Shown one piece after another: positions 1-5,876 of a DNA stretch of 5,956 bases (the stretch's first letter is position 1; the number at the start of each line of letters is the position of its first letter). The position numbers were made by a program, and so were the translations under genes. Source of the DNA: G001797105 sp964528155 (GTDB taxonomy: Bacteria > Chloroflexota > Anaerolineae > Anaerolineales > E44-bin32); assembly GCA_964528155.1 (NCBI GenBank), contig CAZGRL010000195.1, positions 1 to 5,956 on the forward strand, given 5' to 3'. The notes under the pieces were generated by a model, which searched no databases, was not told where the DNA came from, and saw only the letters and a program-made list of their open reading frames with translations.

Positions 1-620
1 GTTGCCCAGACCCGCGCCCGGTACTCCTCGCCCGTCTCGGCATCGGAGGCCGTCGTCGTGATGCTCGCGACCGTGACCGTGCTCTGGACGTTGGCCGGCG
101 TCCCCGCAAATGTGAGTTCGTCTCCGACTTGCAGGTTGCCTTGGGTCCCTACACCGCCGGTCCCATCTTGGTCCCCGTTGGCGCGGATACTGACCGTCAC
201 GGTCGCTGCGTCGAGGTCCACCGCGGTCAGGGTCCGGTAACTCACCCCGGTCTCGGAACGCAGACACGCGGTCTGAGCGGCCAGCGCCCCCGTCTGCTCG
301 GTCACTGTCACCGTGATCACGAGTTCGGCGCGCGTTGCAGCAGTCGGGTCGCTGACTCCGATCCGCCGTCCCAGTTGCACGAGCGGTCGGATCCGCTTCC
401 CGTTGATCGTGACCTCTTCGAATGTGGCGTAAGGGATCAGGGTCTGAAGGAAGATCCAGCTCGCATATTTCCACAGAATTATGTCGACGCCGGCTTGAAC
501 TTTCGCCCAGACGTGACTGAAGCTCTTCGGCAACAGTGGGACCGTGATCGATAACTTCGATTCGATCTGAGCAATGATCGCGTCCGCCAGTGCGGAGGTC
601 GTGGGGATCGTGAGGCTCAT
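1..620 (-). CDS. Baseplate J-like protein (Mu gp47-like), N-terminal part, runs off the left edge
   Basis: I translated this frame from the reverse strand: it stays open for 206 codons from an ATG at 618-620 to the window edge. The protein begins MSLTIPTTSA. It shows features of the baseplate J family (Mu gp47, P2 gpJ): LGRRIGV at residues 83-89 followed by AATRAEL, a middle stretch with GGVGTQGNLQVGDEL near 155-169, and SDAETGEEYRARVW at 192-205, which matches the 'D-E-T-E-YR-RV' signature of the family. These proteins form part of the baseplate wedge, linking the central hub to the peripheral baseplate. Its ATG overlaps the stop codon of the gp46-like gene (ATGA), which suggests translational coupling. 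The C-terminal part lies outside the window, so its completeness cannot be judged. The family call is firm; the gp47 label rests on gene order. Confidence 0.9.
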   Translation of the reverse strand, partial: MSLTIPTTSALADAIIAQIESKLSITVPLLPKSFSHVWAKVQAGVDIILWKYASWIFLQTLIPYATFEEVTINGKRIRPLVQLGRRIGVSDPTAATRAELVITVTVTEQTGALAAQTACLRSETGVSYRTLTAVDLDAATVTVSIRANGDQDGTGGVGTQGNLQVGDELTFAGTPANVQSTVTVASITTTASDAETGEEYRARVWA

Positions 621-1048
621 TGCGTCGTCCAGGGAGCTGTAAACGTGGGGTTGTACTTCTGCCCGTCGATCTCAAACGCGATCGTCAAGGCAACCCAATC
701 CAGGCGCGGCATGGTGGCGGTGGCCGTGATGTCAGTGGCGCCAGAGCGACGCATCCAATCGACGTCGCGCGCCGCAGCTTCCTCGACCCGAACGAGATTC
801 CCAGTTGTCGCCGGTAGCTCGTTCAGGAGGTACTGCGTCTCCGACCGCAAGACGCGATCCGGGTCGGACTCGATCAAGTTACCCCACCATTGCAGGCGAT
901 CGTCCGATGCCTTGCCGGAGTCTTCCTCGTTGCCGCCGAATAGGCTGATATAGACCGCGCTCTCCGGGCTATCGGACAGCACGAACTGGCCAGCGGTGAC
1001 GTCGACCTCTCCGCCGTCGATCGTGTGGTAGAGTCGGACGTCAGGCAT
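617..1048 (-). CDS. Phage GP46 family baseplate protein (Mu gp46-like)
   Basis: The protein is 143 residues and starts at ATG 1046-1048. It carries the short-protein signature of the GP46 family of Mu-like phages: an N-terminal DGGEVDV segment (11-17), AVYISLFGGNEED (31-43), a WWGN motif (54-57) and a later YLLNELPATTGN segment. In Mu-like phages this protein is a baseplate wedge component made between the spike (gp45) and the J-like protein (gp47), the same position as here, except that an extra gene now separates it from the spike gene. It begins three bases after the stop of the preceding gene, and its TGA overlaps the next ATG by two bases. There is no signal peptide or membrane segment, as expected for a virion part. 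The length is normal for the family. Confidence 0.88.
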   Translation of the reverse strand: MPDVRLYHTIDGGEVDVTAGQFVLSDSPESAVYISLFGGNEEDSGKASDDRLQWWGNLIESDPDRVLRSETQYLLNELPATTGNLVRVEEAAARDVDWMRRSGATDITATATMPRLDWVALTIAFEIDGQKYNPTFTAPWTTQ

Positions 1049-1051
1049 TGC

Positions 1052-2110
1052 TTAGCCGGTGTAGAAAATGTTGCCGAATGCGGACCACGCGACCGGACTC
1101 GATGCTGCAATGACGAGCCCGTAGGTAGGATCGCCGGCGTCTCCGGTGCCGATGCCGTTGAGCACTTCGGATCGAAACTCGCTGCCCAATCCCTGCGCCG
1201 TACCCGAGTAGGTCCAGACCGTCAGGCCAGTGGTCGTGAGTTGGACCTGAAGCTCGGCGATGAGAGCAGCGATCAGGTTGATCTTGGCGTTGACCCAATC
1301 GATCTGAGCGGCGAAGTCGGCCGAGACCAGAATGTCGGCCAGGCTAACACTGACCTCGATGTCGAGGATTGCCTGTGGGTCCGGAAGGCCGATCCCAAGA
1401 GTGAAGTCGATCTGGATCTGAAGCGCGGCCGCGAGCCCTTGGAGTTCCTCAAGCAGTAGCGCAATCCGAGCGTAGACACTCAAGACGCCGGTGTTCAGGT
1501 TGAACCCGTTCAGTTCCCCGAGACTGGTCAGGACCGATAGAGTCGTCGCGGTTCCAAGGTCCTCATCGTCTGAGGTTCCGACATAGCAACCGGCGCCAAA
1601 GGTTGCCCAGGTCGAATGCTCCGTTGCAGCAACGATGACCGCGTTGACCGTTCCCGTTGGACCTGACCCGCCGATCCCGTATTGCGTCGCCGTCGCTAGC
1701 GTCGTCCCGAATCCGCGTGCCGTGCCTGCGTAACTCCAGGCGTAGAGTCCACCCGTGGAGAGCCCGGCTTCCATCGCCGCTGCGACCGGCGCGACGATTG
1801 CGATTAGGCCGTTGATGATTCCGAGTTGGGCGGTCAGATCGAGGTTTGCCGTCGCGCCAAGAGTGATCCAATTGAGCGGGTTCAGTTGGTTCGTCAGGGT
1901 CGCGATGTTGGCCGCCGCCGCGAACTGCAGGAGGATCGCAGGATTCGGCGATAGGCTCGTCGTGAACGTGACTTGAGCCGCCGCCGCAACGCCGATTCCG
2001 CTCAGATCCTCGCCGAGGAATGAAACCTCAGCGCCGAGTGCCGTGACGCCAGCGGCCAAGCCGAGATTGACCGCGGAGACAGGCGCAGTCGTCGGAGAGG
2101 AGAGCGCCAC
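1052..2110 (-). CDS. Unrecognised baseplate-operon protein with an internal 63-residue duplication
   Basis: I do not recognise a family for this 352-residue protein. It is rich in Ala, Leu, Gly and Thr, with few charged residues. Residues 116-178 and 290-352 are two copies of one unit that align without gaps, with 21 of 63 positions identical. Shared positions include W-Y-GTA-G-G, a central GIG, then AA....W..FG...Y.G. Each copy follows a long Ala/Leu/Ile-rich segment likely to be helical (about 55-115 and 215-289), so the whole protein may be two rounds of helix plus small domain. It has no signal peptide. The start is GTG at 2108-2110, one base after the stop of the spike gene, with a purine-rich AAGGCGGA upstream. 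Sitting between gp45- and gp46-like genes, it is probably a structural or assembly protein of the baseplate; that role is inferred from position only. It is absent from this position in Mu. Confidence 0.85.
   Translation of the reverse strand: MALSSPTTAPVSAVNLGLAAGVTALGAEVSFLGEDLSGIGVAAAAQVTFTTSLSPNPAILLQFAAAANIATLTNQLNPLNWITLGATANLDLTAQLGIINGLIAIVAPVAAAMEAGLSTGGLYAWSYAGTARGFGTTLATATQYGIGGSGPTGTVNAVIVAATEHSTWATFGAGCYVGTSDDEDLGTATTLSVLTSLGELNGFNLNTGVLSVYARIALLLEELQGLAAALQIQIDFTLGIGLPDPQAILDIEVSVSLADILVSADFAAQIDWVNAKINLIAALIAELQVQLTTTGLTVWTYSGTAQGLGSEFRSEVLNGIGTGDAGDPTYGLVIAASSPVAWSAFGNIFYTG
1055..1243 (-). repeat. Protein-level repeat, copy 2 (residues 290-352)
   Basis: This second copy of the duplicated unit runs exactly to the C-terminus of the protein. 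It begins QLTTTGLTVW and ends FGNIFYTG. It shares 21 of 63 residues with copy 1 in an ungapped alignment, including both tryptophans, the GTA triplet, the GIG triplet and the closing Y-x-G. Confidence 0.75.
1577..1765 (-). repeat. Protein-level repeat, copy 1 (residues 116-178)
   Basis: This is the first copy of the duplicated unit in the unrecognised baseplate-operon protein. It begins GLSTGGLYAW and ends FGAGCYVG. The nucleotide sequences of the two copies have diverged strongly, so the duplication is old and is visible mainly in the protein. A linker rich in Asp, Glu and Thr (SDDEDLGTATT) follows it. Confidence 0.75.
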
Positions 2111-2111
2111 A

Positions 2112-2678
2112 TCAATCCGCCTTCACCTTGCTCGACCCGGAGACAATACGACCGACAGCGGGGATCGTCCCGTCAGGGTTGACAATTACCGGAGGAGATA
2201 CAGCTACCGGGTTCGGCGGTGCCGTCGATAGCAGGATCGGCACGGCCACGACAACCGCATCCCCGAGGCATGCAACCTTGCGCCCGGCATCGTTGCAAAG
2301 TCGGACGTCGTCGCCGAGCAGTGAGATCACACCGGCGGGCGAAATCTGAATCATCGCGTTCGCGTTGCCAGCTTGGATCGATCCGTCAGTCTTCGCCCAC
2401 ACGTACCCGACGACGAGCCCGTTCTCGTCGCGCGCGTAGAGCCGCTTGCCACCGGACGATGCTTCCTTCGTCGTCGCGTCCGTCGTCCCGATCGCCTGGT
2501 AGGTCCCCTTGCCCTCGTTCGGGATCAGCGCGACCGAATCACCGGCCTGCGGCGGGCAGTCGTCACCCCCAGGGGTGATCCACTGGGCCCGGGTCGTATT
2601 GCCGCCGCCCAGGTCGACGTGGACCCATTCCCCGTCAGAATCACGCTCGAAACTAACGACTGTTGCCACTTTTCGCAC
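2112..2678 (-). CDS. Mu gp45-like baseplate spike (phage baseplate assembly protein V type)
   Basis: The protein is 188 residues, close to the usual length for Mu gp45-like spikes. Residues 1-65 look like the N-terminal OB-fold, ending in a DSVALIPNEGKGTYQAIG strand pattern. Residues 75-130 form short beta-rich repeats (GLVVGYVWAKTDGSIQAG, then SPAGVISLLGDD) like the beta-prism shaft. The C-terminus has the family's VACLGDAVVV, then IVSGSSKVKAD. The trimeric spike sits at the centre of the baseplate and pierces the outer membrane at contraction. Two oddities: about 27 Pro/Val-rich residues (about 147-173) separate the two tip motifs, and the only histidine is H20, so the tip has no HxH metal site. 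The start is GTG at 2676-2678; another GTG lies three codons downstream, so the exact start is not certain. The hub gene that normally precedes it is 819 bases away because of the intervening lipoprotein gene. Confidence 0.88.
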   Translation of the reverse strand: MRKVATVVSFERDSDGEWVHVDLGGGNTTRAQWITPGGDDCPPQAGDSVALIPNEGKGTYQAIGTTDATTKEASSGGKRLYARDENGLVVGYVWAKTDGSIQAGNANAMIQISPAGVISLLGDDVRLCNDAGRKVACLGDAVVVAVPILLSTAPPNPVAVSPPVIVNPDGTIPAVGRIVSGSSKVKAD

Positions 2679-2695
2679 GGGGCAGATCCGTTCAG

Positions 2696-2724
2696 TTGCG
2701 CTGGAAAACCGTGGTGGTTAAATT
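2696..2724 (+). promoter_or_regulatory. Candidate sigma-70-like promoter for the lipoprotein gene
   Basis: TTGCGC at 2696-2701 and TAAATT at 2719-2724 are separated by 17 bases. They match three and four of the six consensus bases at -35 and -10. Transcription from here would begin near 2731, leaving only a very short leader before the ribosome binding site. The match is weak, and promoters of GC-rich hosts often differ from this consensus, so this is a suggestion only. Confidence 0.25.
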
Positions 2725-2732
2725 GAGGAGTT

Positions 2733-2737
2733 GGAGG
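2733..2737 (+). promoter_or_regulatory. Strong Shine-Dalgarno site that fixes the lipoprotein start
   Basis: GGAGG lies five bases before the ATG at 2743. This favours that ATG over the in-frame TTG at 2731, which would put the Shine-Dalgarno sequence inside the coding region and add acidic residues (MEDE) before the signal peptide. Confidence 0.75.
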
Positions 2738-2742
2738 ACGAG

Positions 2743-3501
2743 ATGACCAAGACGATTGTAATCGCGTGCCTGGCCGCCCTGTGCGGCGCGTGTGGCTCCG
2801 AGAGTCACCGGCAGTGGGATGTCAACCCGGACGGCTGGGAGCCAGTAGCGGGCGGCTCCGGTGGGTTGGCGGGCAGTCCCGAGGGTGGCTCCGGTGGCGA
2901 GACTGCAGTGGTGGTCCTCGCTGGCGCCGCCGGTGAGCAGATCCGGTGTCCGGCTACTCAGCCCAACGATGGCGACCGATGCTACGCCGATCACTACGGC
3001 TGGCTGTGTCAATACCCCGACGCGCTCTGCAATTGCTGGCAGCCGCAACCGGTCGAGGACTCGATGCAGTGGACCTGCTATGGGCCGGACGCTGGGGTTG
3101 GTGGCGCCGGCACATCCGACGGACCCGGGGACGGGGGAACCGTAGCGGCTACTGGTAGCACTCCGGGAACCGGTGGGACCGAGGTCTGCGAGTGCGACGG
3201 CGGGCCGTGCTGCGACGGGTGCCACTATCTAGGACCGGAGGTCGTCTGCTTCAACGGCGTCTGGTCCTACTGCATTCCGGATGCGCCACCATGCGCCGTC
3301 GGCTCGTATACGCTGACCACGATCCGCGCAACCGTGTTCTGTTCCGGACTCTCGCCGCTGTGCGTCTACTATCCGGGGGGGTCTGAACGGGTCGAGGAGC
3401 CAGAATGTTGCCCGCGCGGCACCGAGTGCCAACCCCACGAGTTGGTCGAGGTCATGCCCAACGACCCACCCGACCCGCTACCACATGCCGAATGCATTTA
3501 G
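2743..3501 (+). CDS. Cysteine-rich secreted lipoprotein, probable phage moron, opposite to the tail operon
   Basis: From ATG 2743 the protein is 252 residues. It starts with a signal peptide (MTKTIVIACLAALCGAC) whose C17 is the likely lipidated cysteine; the lipobox LCGAC is atypical, with Cys rather than Leu at -3. A Gly/Ser-rich linker (about 36-65) leads to a first cluster of six cysteines (69-112: CPATQP, then LCQYPDALCNCW, then WTC). A second Gly/Thr linker (113-148) leads to a cluster of 14 cysteines (149-251), opening CECDGGPCCDGC. The even number of 20 mature cysteines fits disulfide bonding outside the cytoplasm. The architecture resembles cell-surface lipoproteins of Myxococcota as I remember them. 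It sits alone on the plus strand inside a minus-strand tail operon, with its own ribosome binding site, so independent expression in the lysogen is plausible. Function is unknown; a surface role such as excluding other phages is only a guess. It could also be captured host cargo. Confidence 0.82.
   Translation: MTKTIVIACLAALCGACGSESHRQWDVNPDGWEPVAGGSGGLAGSPEGGSGGETAVVVLAGAAGEQIRCPATQPNDGDRCYADHYGWLCQYPDALCNCWQPQPVEDSMQWTCYGPDAGVGGAGTSDGPGDGGTVAATGSTPGTGGTEVCECDGGPCCDGCHYLGPEVVCFNGVWSYCIPDAPPCAVGSYTLTTIRATVFCSGLSPLCVYYPGGSERVEEPECCPRGTECQPHELVEVMPNDPPDPLPHAECI
2854..2897 (+). repeat. 11-base direct repeat in the Gly/Ser linker of the lipoprotein
   Basis: GGCTCCGGTGG occurs at 2854-2864 and again at 2887-2897, exactly 33 bases (11 codons) apart and in frame. 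Both copies encode GSGG. This points to growth of the linker by short in-frame duplication, or simply to biased Gly codons. Confidence 0.5.
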
Positions 3502-4568
3502 CCCGCCCACGGCAACCCCGGCGGAGGCTCCCCACTGAACGCGCCCGGCAGCACAACGTCGAGGCTTGCGGTCGCGCTCTCCTTGTTCCGAGCAATCGTC
3601 ACACCGCGGATCAGCATCTCGGTCTCGGTGTAAACCATGGCACCCGGAGCCGTGAGTTTGATCGTCTTGTTCTCCTCCCACAAGTCGCCCTGCGGATCCC
3701 TGATGGTTGGGAGCCCCTGAATCGCATACGAGACGGTGTTGCCGAACATACGCCCGAGCTTTGCCTTGGCGGCTGCCGGCGCGTCTGCTGGATCCGTGTC
3801 TTCGATCTCGAATGCAAACGGGCGGATCGCGGTGGCGAGGTAGGGATTTTTGATCCTGAACTTTGAGCCGCCGCGGCCGTGCTTCGCCGAGGGGAACGCC
3901 GTGATCTCGGAGTAGTACTGCTGCGGCTGCGAGGTCTGCACGACCTGAACGACGGGGCGATCTTCCTTGAGCTTCGCGATCGGGTTCCCTGGGCTCACTG
4001 ACTTCTGGAAGACGACCGCGCCGTCCCGCGAGTTGCTGATCACCAGGCCGCGTTGTTGCGCGAGGTCCACCAGGAACGGCTGAATCTGTCCGCCGGCGTC
4101 GAGCTTGGCCTGCTTGAATTTCGCGCCGGGCTCGGCGAGGAATCGGACGGTCAAGTCGAACGCGGCAGCGATCTCGTTGGCGATGTGTCTCAGGTCAACG
4201 TTGCGCCACTCGTGCGGGACCCGTTCTCCGGGCATCGTGCAATCGGCCCAGACTCCTGGTAGCGAGTAGCCGGAGCAGCGGATGATCGCCTGCTCCTTGC
4301 TGATCTCCGGGACGATGTCGATCAGGGTTCCGGTGAAGACGCGGGTTGAGCCAATATCGAGGTGGAGTAGTTGATACTCCCGCGGGCGGAAGGTGTCCCG
4401 AAAGACCTCGTCATCGTAGGCGAACGGTGCCGAGAATGCGATCTGCGAGTATTCGTCGATGTGGGTGTTGAGCGTGACCTCGGTCCAGTGCCGCCACTGC
4501 TGCCCGTTGATCAGTAGCGTGAACTCGTCCGAATCGTCACGGGTCGCGAAGCTGGCAACGCGCGACAT
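3498..4568 (-). CDS. Mu gpP (gp44)-like baseplate hub protein
   Basis: The 356-residue protein is near the usual size of Mu gpP (about 380). The N-terminal FTLLINGQQWRHWTEVTL segment (16-33), followed by FSAPF, is the typical opening of Mu-P family hub proteins. A later GYSLPGVWADCTMPGE (about 99-114) matches the family's conserved strand and 'G-x-L-x-D' turn. Downstream lie a helix-rich insert (LRHIANEIAAAFDL) and a beta-rich C-terminal part ending in TLDVVLPGAF-like sequence. The hub forms the trimeric centre of the baseplate, on which the spike sits and from which the tail tube grows, similar in fold to T4 gp27 and the P2 gpD family. It starts at ATG 4566-4568, three bases after the gpN-like stop. 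Its stop overlaps the lipoprotein stop tail to tail by four bases, leaving no room for a terminator between them. Confidence 0.88.
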   Translation of the reverse strand: MSRVASFATRDDSDEFTLLINGQQWRHWTEVTLNTHIDEYSQIAFSAPFAYDDEVFRDTFRPREYQLLHLDIGSTRVFTGTLIDIVPEISKEQAIIRCSGYSLPGVWADCTMPGERVPHEWRNVDLRHIANEIAAAFDLTVRFLAEPGAKFKQAKLDAGGQIQPFLVDLAQQRGLVISNSRDGAVVFQKSVSPGNPIAKLKEDRPVVQVVQTSQPQQYYSEITAFPSAKHGRGGSKFRIKNPYLATAIRPFAFEIEDTDPADAPAAAKAKLGRMFGNTVSYAIQGLPTIRDPQGDLWEENKTIKLTAPGAMVYTETEMLIRGVTIARNKESATASLDVVLPGAFSGEPPPGLPWAG

Positions 4569-4571
4569 GGC

Positions 4572-5873
4572 TCAGGCCGCCTTGTAGTAGAGGATCTCGC
4601 GGCCCGGCTGGAGTTCGACAATCTCGTCTCCAGTAAGGTTGTTTTCGTTCACGATGCGGTCCAGTGTGTCGTTGTCCACCTTGCCATAGAGTTCGCCCGC
4701 GAGGTCGAGGAAGGTCCGGCGCCGGGTCACGATGTGCACCCGCTGCGGCAGTAGCTCGAAGCTGACCTCGACGAGGTAGCCCGCGGTCAACGCAACGGAA
4801 TCGTGTAGCGCCTGGTAGGTCTCTCCCGTGTCGAGGTTGCCGGCGTCCGCGGTGTAGATGTCCGCGAACGCGCCGTCACGCCACGCGACCACGGTGTCGA
4901 AGAGATCGACGACGGCCTGAGCCGCATCGGTTGCCTGCTGGCGAGATTCGAAGGTTCCGGTGGCACAGGCAGACACGGCCGCGGCGACGCAACTCGACGC
5001 CATCAGATCCGCGGCGTGGTACGCATTGACGACGGCGCGGGCCCGGTCGTCCAGCACGACGGTTGGCAGCAATCCGATCTCAGGGTTGCCCGCGATCGAA
5101 TCCATGATCGCATCAGCTAGCGCCGTGAACTGGGCCACTGCATCCATGACCGCATCCGAGACCGCATCCGCCGGAAGCATGATGAGGTCGACGAGTGCGC
5201 TCCCAAGGCTCTCGGGGTCGGTCAGCGCGGAGTCGATACCGGTCACGATTCCAGACAAGGCATCGGCGAAGTCCTGCGAGACGATGAGATCGAGAGATGC
5301 CGTCGCGCCCATGGCATCGTTGCAGGCGGCGGCCATCGACTGGATTGGGTTCCGCAACTGCGCCTGATCGACGAGGGTCCCGAGTGAGGTCCGTTCAGCG
5401 AACTGGGACGCGCAGGCGAGCTTGTATGCGGCAAGAGCGTCTTCGATCCCACCGGTGGGGTCTCCTGCTGCGGAGGGGTACGCCGCGCGTAGGGTCGGCC
5501 AGAATGAGACCTCGACGACGGTCTGATTTGCAGCGGCGACGAGGTTGTCATTGCGCTTGACCTGTCCCACCGGGACGACGTCGAAGGTCCCATATAGCGG
5601 GTGCTCCAGTCGGCCGATCCCCTTCTGAAAGCACGCCTCCTCGAAGACCGTAGCAGCCAGATCGCATTGCGGACCCGAGAAGTAGCAGCGCAACGGCAAC
5701 GCCTGCGAACCGCGCTTGTGCTGCTGGACGAAAGCGCCCTCGACCCCGGGGAACTCGAAAGCGGTGTTTCTGAGTTCGGTCTCGCGCGAAACGTCCTCGA
5801 AGTCGAACTCGATCCGGGAACCACTCGGCGAGATGTAGGCGCCCTTGCGGACTCTGTCTCTCCAGGTGGGCAT
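4572..5873 (-). CDS. Mu gpN-like DNA circularisation/tail protein with a LysM-like C-terminus
   Basis: The protein is 433 residues and starts at ATG 5871-5873. Residues 1 to about 100 fit the DNA circularisation N-terminal domain of Mu gpN: a WRDRVRKGAYISPSG opening, then FDFEDVSRETELRN, an HKRGSQALPLRCYFSG strand, and GRLEHPLYGTFDVVPVG. The middle (about 140-370) is Ala/Asp-rich and probably helical. The last 55 residues (379-433) look like a LysM-type module: VHIVTRRRTFLDLAGELYG, then RIVNENNL, then LQPGREILYY. In Mu, gpN is a tail protein needed for circular packaging of the incoming genome, and it lies between the tape measure and hub genes, as here. LysM-like modules occur in other baseplate and tail-tip proteins, so this end may bind another tail part or peptidoglycan. 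Three bases separate its start from the preceding stop. Confidence 0.87.
   Translation of the reverse strand: MPTWRDRVRKGAYISPSGSRIEFDFEDVSRETELRNTAFEFPGVEGAFVQQHKRGSQALPLRCYFSGPQCDLAATVFEEACFQKGIGRLEHPLYGTFDVVPVGQVKRNDNLVAAANQTVVEVSFWPTLRAAYPSAAGDPTGGIEDALAAYKLACASQFAERTSLGTLVDQAQLRNPIQSMAAACNDAMGATASLDLIVSQDFADALSGIVTGIDSALTDPESLGSALVDLIMLPADAVSDAVMDAVAQFTALADAIMDSIAGNPEIGLLPTVVLDDRARAVVNAYHAADLMASSCVAAAVSACATGTFESRQQATDAAQAVVDLFDTVVAWRDGAFADIYTADAGNLDTGETYQALHDSVALTAGYLVEVSFELLPQRVHIVTRRRTFLDLAGELYGKVDNDTLDRIVNENNLTGDEIVELQPGREILYYKAA
4575..4739 (-). other. LysM-like C-terminal domain of the gpN-like protein
   Basis: Residues 379-433 have the LysM pattern: an initial hydrophobic strand, T-x-x-D-L-A-x-x-x-Y-G, an I-x-x-x-N-N-L segment, and a closing L-x-P-G-x-x-I-x-Y strand. 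This is judged by eye from the residue pattern; no profile was run. Confidence 0.6.
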
Positions 5874-5876
5874 GGA

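Larger units (their letters stand above)
2679..2742. promoter_or_regulatory. Divergent intergenic gap between spike and lipoprotein genes
   Basis: These 64 bases are the only true intergenic stretch in the window. The spike gene leaves to the left and the lipoprotein gene to the right. Any promoter for the lipoprotein should lie here or just inside the spike gene's 5' end. The sequence is locally AT-richer around 2718-2724 than its surroundings. I see no strong hairpin or clear operator palindrome. Confidence 0.5.

Noticed and set aside
129..554. A 141-codon open frame on the plus strand
   Set aside because: It lies opposite the baseplate J-like gene, whose product matches a family motif by motif. 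The plus-strand product is Arg/Pro/Gly-rich shadow sequence typical of GC-rich DNA.
1025..1459. A 144-codon open frame on the plus strand
   Set aside because: It lies antisense to the duplicated-domain gene and gp46 start, has no convincing ribosome binding site and no recognisable domain. The minus-strand frame fits the operon spacing.
2731..2742. An upstream TTG start that would add four residues to the lipoprotein
   Set aside because: It would place the Shine-Dalgarno sequence inside the gene and put acidic residues ahead of the signal peptide. The ATG at 2743 has ideal spacing.
2692..3225. A 177-codon open frame on the minus strand, co-oriented with the tail operon, in the same place as the lipoprotein gene
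   Set aside because: It starts with GTG without a visible ribosome binding site, leaves an unexplained gap of about 270 bases after the hub gene, and its product is low-complexity Ala/Arg/Gly/Thr sequence. The opposite strand has a signal peptide, ordered cysteines and a strong Shine-Dalgarno site.
3405..3866. A 153-codon open frame on the plus strand across the lipoprotein end and the hub gene
   Set aside because: It overlaps two well-supported genes in other frames and encodes Arg-rich low-complexity sequence.
5243..5824. A 193-codon open frame on the minus strand inside the gpN-like gene
   Set aside because: It is a Ser/Arg-rich frame-shifted shadow of the gpN-like gene, whose own frame carries the family signatures.
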